Shown here: in pieces, positions 9,940-22,100 of the stretch
Layout of the letters: each line of letters opens with the position of its first letter
How positions within the stretch are numbered: position 1 is the first letter of the stretch
Origin: Symbiodinium natans
Taxonomy: Eukaryota > Sar > Dinophyceae > Suessiales > Symbiodiniaceae
DNA: 64,000 bases
Direction of reading: 5' to 3'
Assembly: GCA_905221605.1 (NCBI GenBank)
Contig: CAJNDS010000359.1
Span: 1-64,000 of the forward strand
Program-made: the position numbers and the translations under genes
The notes under the pieces: generated by a model
What the model saw: only the letters and a program-made list of their open reading frames with translations
The model's database searches: none
What the model was told of the DNA's origin: nothing

Positions 9940-12900
9940 CTAAAGTTCCTGCTTGCTGCTGTTGGAGAGCTGCATGAAGTGAACGGGGTCTTCGTGCACA
10001 TTCTCGGCCTCGGGCTGGAGCTGTTGCGCCAGGCTGTTGGATCGGTACCCTTTGCGCCACGGTTTGCGAATGAACGGCTTCCAAGGCTTCTTCGTGCACA
10101 CGCCCGACTGGAACTTCGGAACCCACATGCCTTCAGAGCGGTCTCTCTGTCGAGTGTGTTGTCTCTCTGCATGTGTCTCTCTCGCGTGAAGCGTGTGCAT
10201 GAGTGTGAGTGGGCTTACAACGCTGCGCTTAGCTACGTCAAACTTGCCAAACAGGACCCAAGGTGCAATCTCTATCGACGATGCACGCGACCTTATTCTC
10301 GATATATTGGCCGCACGTTGTGATGTTCCCGAGGGCATGGTGGTACTCGACGAGTCCATAGACTTGCACCCGGCACTGTCGCATGTCCATCGGGGCAGGC
10401 GTCCTCCGTTGCGTCCATGCCCTCCAACCATACAGGGCCTTGTTCTTGGGGGTGGCAATCAGGTTGGCCTTGTCGTTCGTGCTGATCTTCCAGGCGATGT
10501 AGTCATCGGCCGTCGGGCCATACGCGAGCTCGCAGGACTTCCAGCTCTTGCTGCCTGCTGCTTGCTGCCAGGAAGAGCAGAAGTCCCTGGCGTCCCTGGT
10601 GCTGAAGAGCAGCTCATACGGATCATGGTGGTACTCCAAGTGAACGCCAAAGAGGTCCGAGGCCTGATCTAGAGAGGCCTGGCAATCTGCTCGCTCGCAG
10701 CCATGGGCATATGGCATCACGGGGACAGGCATCTGCGGGTCCGAGTGGTCCATGAGCACTGTGACCTTCGGCTCCCACATATTTGACTCTTGAGACCCAC
10801 TCATATCAACTTTAATGCGCCTCCAACTACTTACAGGTCGACAGGGGAACCGGTATCAAGCATCGTCTAGCACTCGTCCAGCTATTGAGGCTGAAAAACG
10901 GACAGGTACTGGTAAGACCCAGTCGCAGGTGCATTGATGACATGGTAGTTGTCGGTAAGAGCGAACCACGGCGTCGTCGCCAACTTGGCGACCTCACACA
11001 GATGCATGTGGGGCTCCTGCGTTGCCTGCTGCGTGGTCACCATGACCTCGCCGCTCGGGGAAGCAATCTTCTCCGTGGCTTTCTTACCGGGGAAGTACTG
11101 AAGCATCAGGATGTTCTTGAAGGGGTGGTTGCTCCGAGTGGTGTTCATGATGTGACCTGTGCTTTGGTCATAGACCGCCACTCCCAAAGTGACCTGGTCT
11201 TCTGCGAGGCTGTGGAACAGATTTCTGTCAGAGCCATGGCGAATGTAGGTAGGGACATCGAAGCTGTGATTCAAGAGCGTGTTGGCCTGCGACGGCAACG
11301 CATCATCTTCGAAAGGGCTTTGGAGCGCGTTTGTTTAAACTACTTCGGGCCACTGTTGCAAGGGCAAAAGCTACCTGTAGCCGACCTAGCAGCATAGTTG
11401 CCAATGAGCATCGAGTCCCCGGAGTAAGTCGAATCGGTGCCCTTGCTCTGGGAGAAAGCTGCAGCAAGCTCCTGCTCTGTGCCGTCCATGGCCGCCTGAG
11501 CAGACATGTCTAGTCCCAACCCTACCCCTGTACAGTCCGCATCTTCTTTCGCGACGTGTTGCCGGCTGACAAAATAGAACGCTCACTGTAGGCAGTGCTG
11601 AAAGCTGGGCCTGAGTGATCATGGCGAACGCCACATCGAAGGCCATGCCCTCCGTCATGCGAACGTTGCCTTCCCCGGTGAAGGTGTCGTGCAAGAACTT
11701 GAGCCACGGATGTTTCCTTCTGTTGAGTTTGCCTCCAAAAACACATCATTAAACATCTCTTCCACTGCCATGCTGTGCGGAGCAAACACACACACACACA
11801 ACTTGCGACCAGAACCCAAAGTGAAGTACAACCGTCAAGACTCAAGACTCAACAAACTCCGCTCGGGTCACGGACCCCGTGCATCCAACCAGCCCTTCAA
11901 GGAGAACCCGCCAACTTTTTTCCCTCTTCTACCAGCACAGAGACAATTGTCAACTCCACCTGATACCTCCCAATACCTTGTACAGAAGAACAACATTCTG
12001 CAAGAGCATAGCTAGGCTTCAAGTTGTAAATGGCATTGCCGTTGATGTGCTCGACCACATGGGCCGGCATCAGGTGCTTGAAAGCATCCCACTTGTGGCC
12101 CAAGTACTTGCTGCCACGGATGGCCATGTTCTGCGTGGGCATCTCCAAAGCCTCTTTCTCGAACTGCTCCAGCCATCCGGCCTTGACGCAAGCTGCGCGA
12201 CGCTGCGCGGTTTAGGGTTTTGGAGTGGAGACTTCTGAGACCGCATGAGAAGGAAGCCTTCAGGTTGTCGCGCAATGCGCTTTCCCAATTACGCCTTCGC
12301 ACATGACACTTACACAGCCGCTGTCTGCGATTACAGCAGATCATAGCACTACCCGTTATCTGGAACAACAGTGACAAGAGCTGTGCCCACACCCCGCGCA
12401 TGCTCTTGGCACTGCATCCATGTACAGAGAGACCTGACTGTCGGTCTGGGTTAGGCTTATGCCGGCTTCCCGTGTCGGTCGTGCTCTGTCTTGCGTTTGA
12501 AAGCTTCGCACCTTGATGGGCACCGCATCCATCTCCATGAGGAAGAAGGAATCATACCCGCGGAGGTCTCCCGTGAGCATGGCCGACATGATGCTCGTGA
12601 ACACGGTGTTTGGGCCCTGGACCCAATGCCTTGCTTCGTTTGAGGGTCAAGTATTGAAGCCCCAACAGGATGGCAGGAAAGAAGCTTAGGACTCAAAAGT
12701 CGTGTTTCATGTCGCTTTGCTGTGGTTTACCAGACGGGTGTGCTCCTACTCCCTTCAAGCAAAGCTTCTTGTTCATGCTGTAACCGTGAAAATCGTACTG
12801 GTCCTCCTCCGGCGTGAGCTTCACGGACATGTTCTTGATTTCCGCGAAACCTGCATGTCTAGCCAATGAAAACCCTACCCTTTTTGAGAAAACCGTGCGC

Positions 12901-15900
12901 CGAACCCTGGGAACCCTCCCATAAACGGTCACAACAATCTAAACCCCAAACGGGATTCCGGAGACTTTTTGGGAGGCTCACCCCACCCCTCCCCCCCCTC
13001 CCCCCCCCGCCCCCCCCCCCCCCCCCCCCGCCCCCCCCGCCCCGCCCGCTCCCCCCCCCCCCTTTCGCGGGGCGCTAGCCTGCATGATTCACTATGTCTT
13101 TACCTTGCCCGTGCTGCTGCAAGCAAGCTGCATGACATCCAGCCCAAGCTCTTGTTGGCGAACAACTCCGAGAGAGTTGCCTCAGATGTTTCAGCGCCGG
13201 GCTGATCACTTGCGCCCGCAACTTTGGCGGGTCTGGCAGCCGTAGAGGTTCCGAAACCCTTTCGCGCCCTTGCACTCCTTTCCTCCGAAACCGGGAACCC
13301 TCAAGCAGCCAAAAGCCCACCGGCCACCAGACTTCCACAGACTTCCGACACGGTATCTATGTTTGAGAAGATTGGGTTGCGAGAATGAAGCAGAGCATCC
13401 ACGACGGTGTGCGCATTGTCGGGGGTTGCATCCATGTACCTCTCCGACTCGATGTCCTGCACGGAGCCGGGACAGTGACTTTTTTCCATCATGCCGGCCC
13501 CGCTTCTTCTTATGTAGCAGGCTTTCCGGGTGGGGGGGGGGGGGTTGGGGGGTAATCGCGACACTGGAAAGCTCAAGAACGAGGCCATGTGGCACACGAC
13601 CGGTCACGGAAACACGGCAGCAGATCGACCAGAGCCAGCTTCTGCAGAAGATAAGCAACAAAGATCGCAGTGCAGTGTACGCGGACGGCAATCTCAACTG
13701 GCAGGCAGCATGTCCTGGAGCAACTCGGCCACTCACCATTTGCAAGAGTGTGCACCCGGGATCTGTTGTGCTGTCTTCTGTTGTAGGCACACAAGTGCTA
13801 GACAGAACGTGGCAGAGTTTGAACACCTTCCTGCCGCCAAAGATTTCCACAAAGATCTCCCCAGAATGGGCACAGTGACTTGAAACCTGCTGTGAAACAG
13901 CAGCTGTTCATGTGGAATAGGCATGCTTCGTTGGGAACGTGCACACCCAAAGCATTCCCGGAAGTTGGACATGTTCATGTGGAATAGGCATGCTTCGTTG
14001 GGAACGTGCACACCCAAAGCATTCCCGGAAGTTGGAAAAGCTTCTCTGAATCAGCGCCGCAAGCGCTGAGAGCAAAAAGGAGTGTCAACGACGACGTCGA
14101 ATAACTGCAGCTCAGTGTGGTTTTTCGTTCATTTCTGAAGTAGTTGTGGGGGGTTGGCAAACAGCTTTCCGTACTGTAAAAACCAATTCAAAACCCACTT
14201 TCTGCATGTGGAGCCATCGAAAAACACCCATGTTTAGACGCCCTACCAAAAATACTATGAATTCCCACACAGAAAGCATGTCTTCAACATGGTCCTTTGT
14301 ACTTGTATGTCTTCCGTACCACGGCGGAATACGAGCCGTGGACCTAGTTGGCCTTCGCCGTTTTCTGTTCTGCTGCACCGTGTGCTTTGTCATGCTGAAG
14401 GTGTTTCGTGATTCTTTTGTGCTGGGCCCGTTTCTCCTGTTACGTTAGAGAAATCTGATGACCTTAGGGCCAGAGCAACAAAACTTTGAAAGGTGATTGC
14501 AAAGCGCTGCGCCACCCCCCCAGCCCCCACCCACCCACCCCCCAACCCCCCTGCAAAATCCGCCGACCCCTGCCAGGTCGGCGCTGTTTTCCAAAAGAAA
14601 ACCCACTATGAGCATATCGGGACGCTTCTTTGGCCCTGGGAAGGTGCTCATCATGAGCATCAGCTGGGGGTCCTTGGCAGGCCTCGTCGAGCATCATGAG
14701 CATCAGCTGCTCCACCACCCCTTCCCTCCCTCCCCGGCTTCCCCTGCCCCGCTCTGCCACACCCCCTTCCCTCCTGTCCTCTGGGACTCTGTTGCGTTCA
14801 CATCTGCAAACAATCTTGCCAAGCGGCCGCTGATTCGCTAGGCGTTTTCGGCCGCTCGCCTAGCAGAGGCCGTGACAGGATCCTGATGGGCCGGTCATAT
14901 CCCAAAGGATGGGGATGATCCCCATCCAAGCGATAGTTGGGGTGAGCACTGACGCCGACCCAAGGAACCCACAGAGTACAGAGTGCCCGCCCCCCGCGCA
15001 TCATGAGCATCAGCTGGGGCCTTTTCGGCTCGCTTCTCGCTTCCGCCCTTCATCCGCAAAACAGCCAGCATCACCAGCATGTCTCCGCTCCCTTGACGGA
15101 TTTAGGCCGTTTTGTGGCTCCAAAACGAACGTGAAACTTCCGTAACTGCAGTTTGTTTTTCGCAAGTTTTCCGCACATGCTTGCCCGGCGCTGTTTTCTG
15201 AAAAAAAGGGCCTTATGCCAATCATGATGAGCGTCTCGCATCATGAGCATCAGCCCTTGGCGGCCCCCACCGCGCATCATCGGCATCAGTGGGGGGTGCT
15301 TGGCAGGCCCCGGCCAGCATCAAGCATGAGCATCAGCTGGGGTTCTCCCCCCTCTCCTCCCCCCTCCACACCCCCGCCCTCCCCCGCTTCCCTCCCTCCG
15401 GCGCGCTCGTGTGCATGGCTCAAGACAAGCCTACCCGAAACCGCACCCACTCAACCTTGAACCCTACTAGTACGTAGGTTGTTACGCCAGGGAGAAGCTG
15501 GCTGGGATCTGTGTCCACGAGCCCGCCTGAGAAAGCGCCCTCATGCGCCCTGCCCCTCTGCCCCCCTCGTCCCGACCCTAAAGTTGCTTTAATATCAGGA
15601 GGATGTTCGAGGGCTTCTACAGCACGCCGTTGTTGTAGTAACCAAAGATCGCTGCCAACTCAAGCGGCCTGCCAGCGCCTCAAGCACAGTTAGCTCTTCG
15701 AGCCACAAGAACAAAAACTGCACGTCTTGGACTTCCTTCTGGCAGATCTGGCAACACGCACCAGGCCCCGCCAACGCCAAATCGCAGCCGGCGCACCCCT
15801 GCGCCTCATATGATCCCTCCCCCCGTGCTGACGCAAAGTCCTTGCTGTACACGAGGACCAAGTCGATGGGCTGCGAGATCTTGGCAGGGTCGCACGGCTT

Positions 15901-16492
15901 GGTCCTCTCCCACGTCCTTCTTTGGCGGGTCTTGGCTTGGCATGCAGGCTTGCAGGTTGCGGGCGGGTGCAAAATTCTCAAGTTTAGAAAGTTCGGAGAA
16001 AGGTGTCCCTGTTCGGTCTCCATTCAAAAAAGAACCCCTGTCATGTCTCTGGAGGCGTGTGTCATTACCAGTGACTTCGGGAAACAGTTCGTGCTTCAAC
16101 TGGGCCAGAGTCGACAATGAAAGGGTGCAAAAGATGAATCAGAGCATGGCGTCGTGGTGGACAGCAGCAAGGCATTCACTTCGTCGGCTGTCGAGAACAC
16201 CCGGACGACGGCCAGCTTTGCCTATGCAAGCGTGGGTTTGGCCGGGTTCAAGGGGCTTGGATAGTGATAGAACGGTATGTATGCACATATGTACGTAGGC
16301 ATATGTATAAATGTATGTATATTCTTCATATTGAGGATAGGTCGGTATGGAAGGGCTTTGCACGGGGGCTTGTAACGGGTTTCTGTTGCTCTGTTGCTTG
16401 TGGCTGTGGCCGCGGTTGTTCGGTGTTGTGGTTGATGCTTGTCGTTGTCGTTGTCGCTGGCGCTGGCGTTGTCGTGGTGATCCTGGTCGTGA

Positions 16493-16539
<47 letters not shown>

Positions 16540-17367
16540 TTCGTCGTCGTCGTCGTCGTCGTCGTCGTCAACGTCGTCGTCAACGTCGTCGTCAACGTCG
16601 TCGTCAACGTCGTCGTCAACGTCGTCGTCAACGTCGTCGTCAACGTCGTCGTCAACGTCGTCGTCAACGTCGTCGTCAACGTCGTCGTCAACGTCGTCGT
16701 CAACGTCGTCGTCAACGTCGTCGTCAACGTCGTCGTCAACATCGTCGTCAACGTCGTCGTCAACGTCGTCGTCAACGTCGTCGTCAACGTCGTCGTCAAC
16801 GTCGTCGTCAACGTCGTCGTCAACGTCGTCGTCGCCGCCACCGCCGCCGCCGCCGTCGTCGTCGTCGCAGCTGCGGGCGGTGGCGGCGGCAGCGGTGGTG
16901 GTGGTGGTGGGTAATGCTGCTGCTGCCCCCCCCCCCCCTCCCCCCCAGCTTCGAATGCTGTTCCGTGTTGCTCTTTACCTTCTTGCTGTCTCTTGTGCAA
17001 ACGCTGTGGCCGTAAGCCACGGCGCCTGGGCCACGTAGAAAGCCCAGCCAACAAGGAAGAGTCGCCTTGCAAAAGGGCGCGGGGAGTTTACGAGTTCGAG
17101 TTATTATAGGAGTTGGATACTTGAGGGGCAAAAGCCGAGGTCAACGACAGCTTGCCTGGATTCTAGGACACATGCCGGCTTTAAGCATCTTGTCCAGGAG
17201 AAGTATAGGAGTTGGACATGCGGCTTCTTGCATTACAACCGGGGTCTGGGAATGAGCCTTCCGATATTCAACATCATCAAAGAAACTCGTTGGTGCTTGC
17301 TTTGGGTCTGCCTGTGCGCAATCGAATTTAGACTGTGAGCTTACGCTGCAGCACTCACGATCGCCAT
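9940..17367 (-). CDS. glycosyltransferase-like secreted protein, array copy 2
   Basis: Second copy, predicted at 661 residues. Exons 5' to 3': 17357-17367, 16987-17065, 16129-16221, 15835-15948, 13397-13456, 13150-13180, 12766-12850, 12512-12629, 12018-12181, 11587-11716, 11394-11495, 10933-11286, 10312-10765, 9940-10130. All phases match copy 1. The C-terminal exon 10312-10765 is one codon longer (STNDKANL instead of STNKTNL). The MEMDAVP and HINGN motifs and the signal peptide (MAIVRLFLVGW start) are intact, so it looks functional. The donor after MEMDAVPIK is GT. The first intron starts with GA and most others with GC. It is the closest relative of copy 1. A stretch covering exons 5 and 6 is identical between the two even in homopolymer length, which suggests recent conversion or an assembly effect. 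Function is inferred as in copy 1. Confidence 0.72.
13092..14125. repeat. tract identical to copy 1 (4,080-5,111)
   Basis: About 1,032 bp (from near 13,094) matches 4,080-5,111 without a difference that I could find, at a constant offset of 9,014. It includes a 13-G run and the 67-bp duplication. Flanking sequence on both sides differs by substitutions and indels. It covers exons 5 and 6 and part of the long intron. Confidence 0.75.
13905..14036. repeat. 67-bp direct tandem duplication (copy 2)
   Basis: Same two-unit 67-bp duplication as at 4891-5022 in copy 1, at the expected offset. Being shared, it predates the split of copies 1 and 2 or was moved by conversion. Confidence 0.9.
14649..15330. 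repeat. dispersed CATCATGAGCATCAG repeats (copy 2 intron)
   Basis: Counterpart of the copy 1 repeats, in the 2,378-bp long intron 13,457-15,834. CATCATGAGCATCAG is seen near 14,649, 14,692, 15,000 and 15,239, with the same CATCATCGGCATCAG variant. Spacing differs slightly from copy 1 through small deletions, for example between 15,010 and 15,060. Confidence 0.75.
16568..16831. repeat. 12-bp minisatellite TCAACGTCGTCG, 22 units
   Basis: Expanded form of the intron-2 minisatellite: 22 nearly perfect 12-bp units, one carrying CAACATCG instead of CAACGTCG. It accounts for most of the extra length of intron 2 in copy 2 (765 bp against 548 bp in copy 1). Confidence 0.95.
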
Positions 17368-19174
17368 GCCCAATGCCAGAGCCCTATAGGCTGTGGCAGT
17401 CTTCTGCGATGCACGCCCAGGCGCCAGTGCAGCCCCATCGCCGGAGTGGTAAAGATGTGACAGCTTACAAAGCAGGAAGCCAAAACTCTGCAGGTTTGCG
17501 AAGCTTCAGATCGAGCTGGGCTTCGTTAGAAAGAGCGCAGAGGTTGCTCCGAAGCACGGGCCGACAACCCTGCAGCATGAAGCCGTATCACTGCATTCTT
17601 GCTCGGCCCCCCCCCTCCCCCGCCCCCGCCCCCCATGCTACTCCCGAAGGACGAGCAGGGCTTCATGCCAAAGCGGGAGTGCCGTTTCTGATGCTGGCAG
17701 GCGGCAACTGCAAACACACTTTAACAGCTTTTCTCTCTCAGCCACTTGGATGCAATGTCGTAGGTGTGCAATTAAACAAGTATTCAAGATTAAACAGCCA
17801 CGTGCGGGCCCTTCTTGAGCGGAGCCGACACTGAGGTCAGCTGAGAAAGGAGAGCCACCCGGAGATTCCGGCCCATGCAGGATGCTTGCTGTCGTCAAAG
17901 TTCCCGTGAGACCACTCAACTTGCCAGATCTCGAGGCGGCCCTGTGCCGCCTGTGCCCTGTGGGAAATCGGACTATGCAAACCGCAGACCCTTTTGCCGA
18001 CGGTCGGACCGACGTCGGACAAGGGAAGGCGGCAAGAGAATATGACGAACCTGGGTGATGTCGACCCTGCGTCCGCTATTCTCAGCAGGTCAGGCCTCTA
18101 TCGTGCACATCCATTCTGCACAGAACAACAGAGTGCTTCAAAACCGTATTGCGTGCCTCTGGCAGAAAGATGTTGACAGCAGACGTCACCAATGAATGGC
18201 TTTGCACAGAGTACCAGGTTCGGCACGACACTTCCGGAAATCAGAACGGACTTTAAAACCTGTTGCATGGCCATGGCCCAGTGCAGTGGCCCCTGGCGGG
18301 GGCCTAGCTTGTCGCTATCGAATAAGGCGGGTTAAAGGCTCAACTTCACATAACATCACATAACCACATCACGACTGGTTTTTGCAAACAACACAGACTG
18401 CTGCGATTTGCTGGTTTGTTCGCAGCGTTCCTCGTTGGTGCAACGTGGTACGGCGGTGCAGGGGCCCCGCAAAAGCAAAACAGGGGGGGGTGAGAATAGG
18501 CTTTGTTTTGGATGATCAGGCTAGAATGTGTGGAATGCTGCCTGAGAAGGGCTTTTTGGTCAAGCATCTCAGGATGCTTCAGGCTTATTTGCGCGGAAGT
18601 TGACCGCTTGCGCGCGCGCACCCGGATCGCACGGTGTCGAAGCATGTCACGGCCAGGGAGGAAGGCGCCATTTCACTCTCGCTTGGGTGTCAGTAGCTCA
18701 TGATGGTACGGTTTCTAGAGGCGAAAAGGGGGTAACAGGGGTGAATGGTATCTTCCGGGCAGTCACTTCTTCGTTCGGTTACTGGCCCGTGTTCCTTTCG
18801 TACACCATCAATCTCACGACACCTGACACTGAGATTCTCCTCTCATTTTGCAGATCAGTGTCAAGTCTGTTGTTTGCTCCTTTCCAGGCTGATGATTTTC
18901 GAAACTTGGGCGTTTTTCCTCGGTCACTTCGTTCAACCATTTGTGGGCGGTGCTTCCTCGCTTCCATCACTGGGCCGTTAAGTGAGCGCGTGAACACAGC
19001 TAGAACCCGGAAATCCGGCTCTTTACGGAGAATTTATTCGGGGTTGTTATTCGTGTAATATCAGGCATCCAGGACGGGGATCGATATAGGGCCCACTGCT
19101 TGAGCGAAAGCATGGCGCACAGGAGAGCCGGCTATAGCCGGCTACCTCCGACTTGGTCGGATTCTCGGAGTCCT
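17368..19174. other. intergenic spacer, copy 2 to copy 3
   Basis: Spacer homologous to 8,145-9,939 with frame-breaking indels (for example GACGTC added near 18,011). No CT array and no gene recognised. It includes the unseen 5' leader of copy 2. Confidence 0.55.
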
Positions 19175-22100
19175 CTAAAGTTCCTGCTTGCTGCTGTTGG
19201 AGAGCTGCATGAAGTGAACGGGGTCTTCGTGCACATTCTCGGCTTCGGGCTGGAGCTGTTGCGCCAGGCTGTTGGATCGGTACCCTTTGCGCCACGGTTT
19301 GCGAATGAACGGCTTCCAAGGCTTCTTCGTGCACACGCCCGACTGGAACTTCGGAACCCACATGCCTTCAGAGCGGTCTCTCTGTCGAGTGTGTTGTCTC
19401 TCTGCATGTGTCTCTCTTGCCACGCTGCACTTAGCTACGCCAAACTTGCCAAACAAGACCCAAGGTGCAATCTCTATCGACGATGCACGCGACCTTATTC
19501 TCGATATATTGGCCGCACGATGTGATGTTCCCGAGGGCATGGTGGTACTCGACGAGCCCATAGACTTGCACCCGGCACTGTCGCATGTCCATGGGAGCAG
19601 GCGTCCTCCGTTGCGTCCATGCCCTCCAACCATACAGGGCCTTGTTCTTGGGCGTGGCAATCAGGTTGGTCTTGTTCGTGCTGATCTTCCAGGCGATGTA
19701 GTCATCGGCCGTCGGGCCATACGCGAGCTCGCAGGACTTCCAGCTCTTGCTGCCTGCCGCTTGCTGCCAGGAGGAGCAGAAGTCTCTAGCGTCCCTGGTG
19801 CTGAAGAGCAGCTCATACGGATCATGGTGGTACTCCAAGTGAACGCCAAAGAGGTCCGAGGCCTGATCTAGAGAGGCCTGGCAATCGCCACGCTCGCAGC
19901 CATGTGCATATGGCATCACGGGGACAGGCATCTGCGGATCGGAGTGGTCCATGAGCACGCTGACCTTCGGCTACCGCACATGAGGCTCTTGTTCCAGCCA
20001 CTGGTCAACTGGTATCAACTAATGCGCCTCCAACTACTTACAGGTCGACAGGGGAACCCGCATCAAGCATTGTGCAGCTATGAACCTGAAACAACGGACA
20101 GGAACTTTCAAGACCCAGTCGCAGGTGCATTGATGACGTGGTAGTTGTCCGTGAGCGCGAACCACGGCGTCGTCGCCAACTGGGCGACCTCACACAGATG
20201 CATGTGGGGCTCCTGCGTTGCCTGCTGCGTGGTCACCATGACCTCGCCGCTCGGGGAAGCAATCTTCTCCGTGGCTTTCTTACCGGGGAAGTACTGAAGC
20301 ATCAGGATGTTCTTGAAGGGGTGGTTGCTCCGAGTGGTGTTCATGATGTGACCTGCGCTTTGGTCGTAGACCGCCACTCCCAAAGTGACCTGGTCGTCTG
20401 CGAGGCTGTGGAACAGATTTCTGTCAGAGCCATGGCGAATGTAGGTCGGGACATCGAAGCTGTGATTCAAGAGCGTGTTGGCCTGCGACGGCAACGCATC
20501 ATCTTCGAAAGGGCTTTGGAGCGCGTCTGTTTAAACTACTTCGGGCCACTGTCGCAAGGGCAAAAGCTACCTGTAGCTGACCTAGCAGCATAGTTGCCAA
20601 TGAGCATCGAGTCCCCGGAGTAAGTCGAGTCGGTGCCCTTGCTCTGGGAGAAAGCTGCAGCAAGCTCCTGCTCTGTGCCGTCCATGGCCGCCTGAGCAGA
20701 GATGTCTAGTCCCACCCCTACTCTGTACAGTCCGCATCTTCTTTCGCGACGTATTGCCGGCTGACAAACTGGAACGCTCACTGTAGGCAGTGCTGAAAGC
20801 TGGGCCTGAGTGATCATGGCGAATGCCACATCGAAGGCCATGCCCTCCGTCATGCGAACGTTGCCTTCCCCGGTGAAGGTGTCGTGCAAGAACTTGAGCC
20901 ACGGATGTTTCCTTCTGTTGAGTTTGCCTCCAAAAACACATCATTAAACATCTGTTCCACTGCCATGCCGTGCGGAGCAAGGACACCCCTTCAAGGAGAC
21001 CCGCCCAGAACCCGCCAAGTGTCCGTCTCCTATCAGCACAGATCAAGACAATAAACAACTCTGCCCAATACCTCCCTGAACCTTCAACAGAGAACAACAT
21101 TCTGCAAGAGCATAGCAAGGCTTCAAGTTGTAAATGGCATTGCCGTTGCTGTGCTCGACCACATGGGCCGGCATCAGGTGCTTGAAAGCATCCCACTTGT
21201 GGCCCAAGTACTTGCTGCCACGGATGGCCATGTTCTGCGTGGGCATCTCCAAAGCCTCTTTCTCGAACTGCTCCAGCCATCCGGCCTTGACGCAAGCTGC
21301 GCGGCACTGCGCCGTTTTTTGTTTAGGGTTTTTGTAGTGGGGACCAAAGGAAGCCTTCAGGTTGTCGCGCAATGCGCTTTCCCAATTACGCCGTCGCACA
21401 TGCCGCTTACACAGCCGCTGTCTGCGATTACCGCAGATTCCGCAGATCATAGCACTACCCGCTATGCTGGAACAACAGTGACAAGAGCTGTGCCCACACC
21501 CCGCGCATGCTCTTGGCACTGCATCCATCTACAGAGAGACTGACTGTCAGTCTGGGTTAGGGGTTAGGCTTGTACTGGCTTACCGTGCCGGTCGTGCTCT
21601 GTCTTGCGGTTGAAAGCTTCGCACCTTGATGGGCACCGCATCCATCTCCATGAGGAAGAAGGAATCATACCCGCGGAGGTCTCCCGTGAGCATGGCCGAC
21701 ATGATGCTCGTGAACACGGTGTTTGGGCCCTGGACCCAATGCCTTGCTTCGTTTGGGGGGGTTGCTGTGGCGGATGGCCGATGGAAGCCTCAAGTATTGA
21801 AGCCCCAAAAGGACTGTGGTTTACCAGACGGGTGTGCTCCTACTCCCTTCAAGCAAAGCTTCTTGTTCATGCTGTAACCGTGAAAATCGTACTGGTCCTC
21901 CTCCGGCGTGAGCTTCACGGACATGTTCTTGATTTCCGCGAAACCTGCATGTCTAGCCAATAAAAACCCTACCCTTCTTCGAACACCCCGTATGCACCGA
22001 ACCCTCGGAACCCTCCCATAAACGGTCGCCACAATCTAAACCCCCGAAGCGGGATTCCAGAGACTTTTCAGAGGTCACCCCACCCCCCCCTTCCCGGCCC

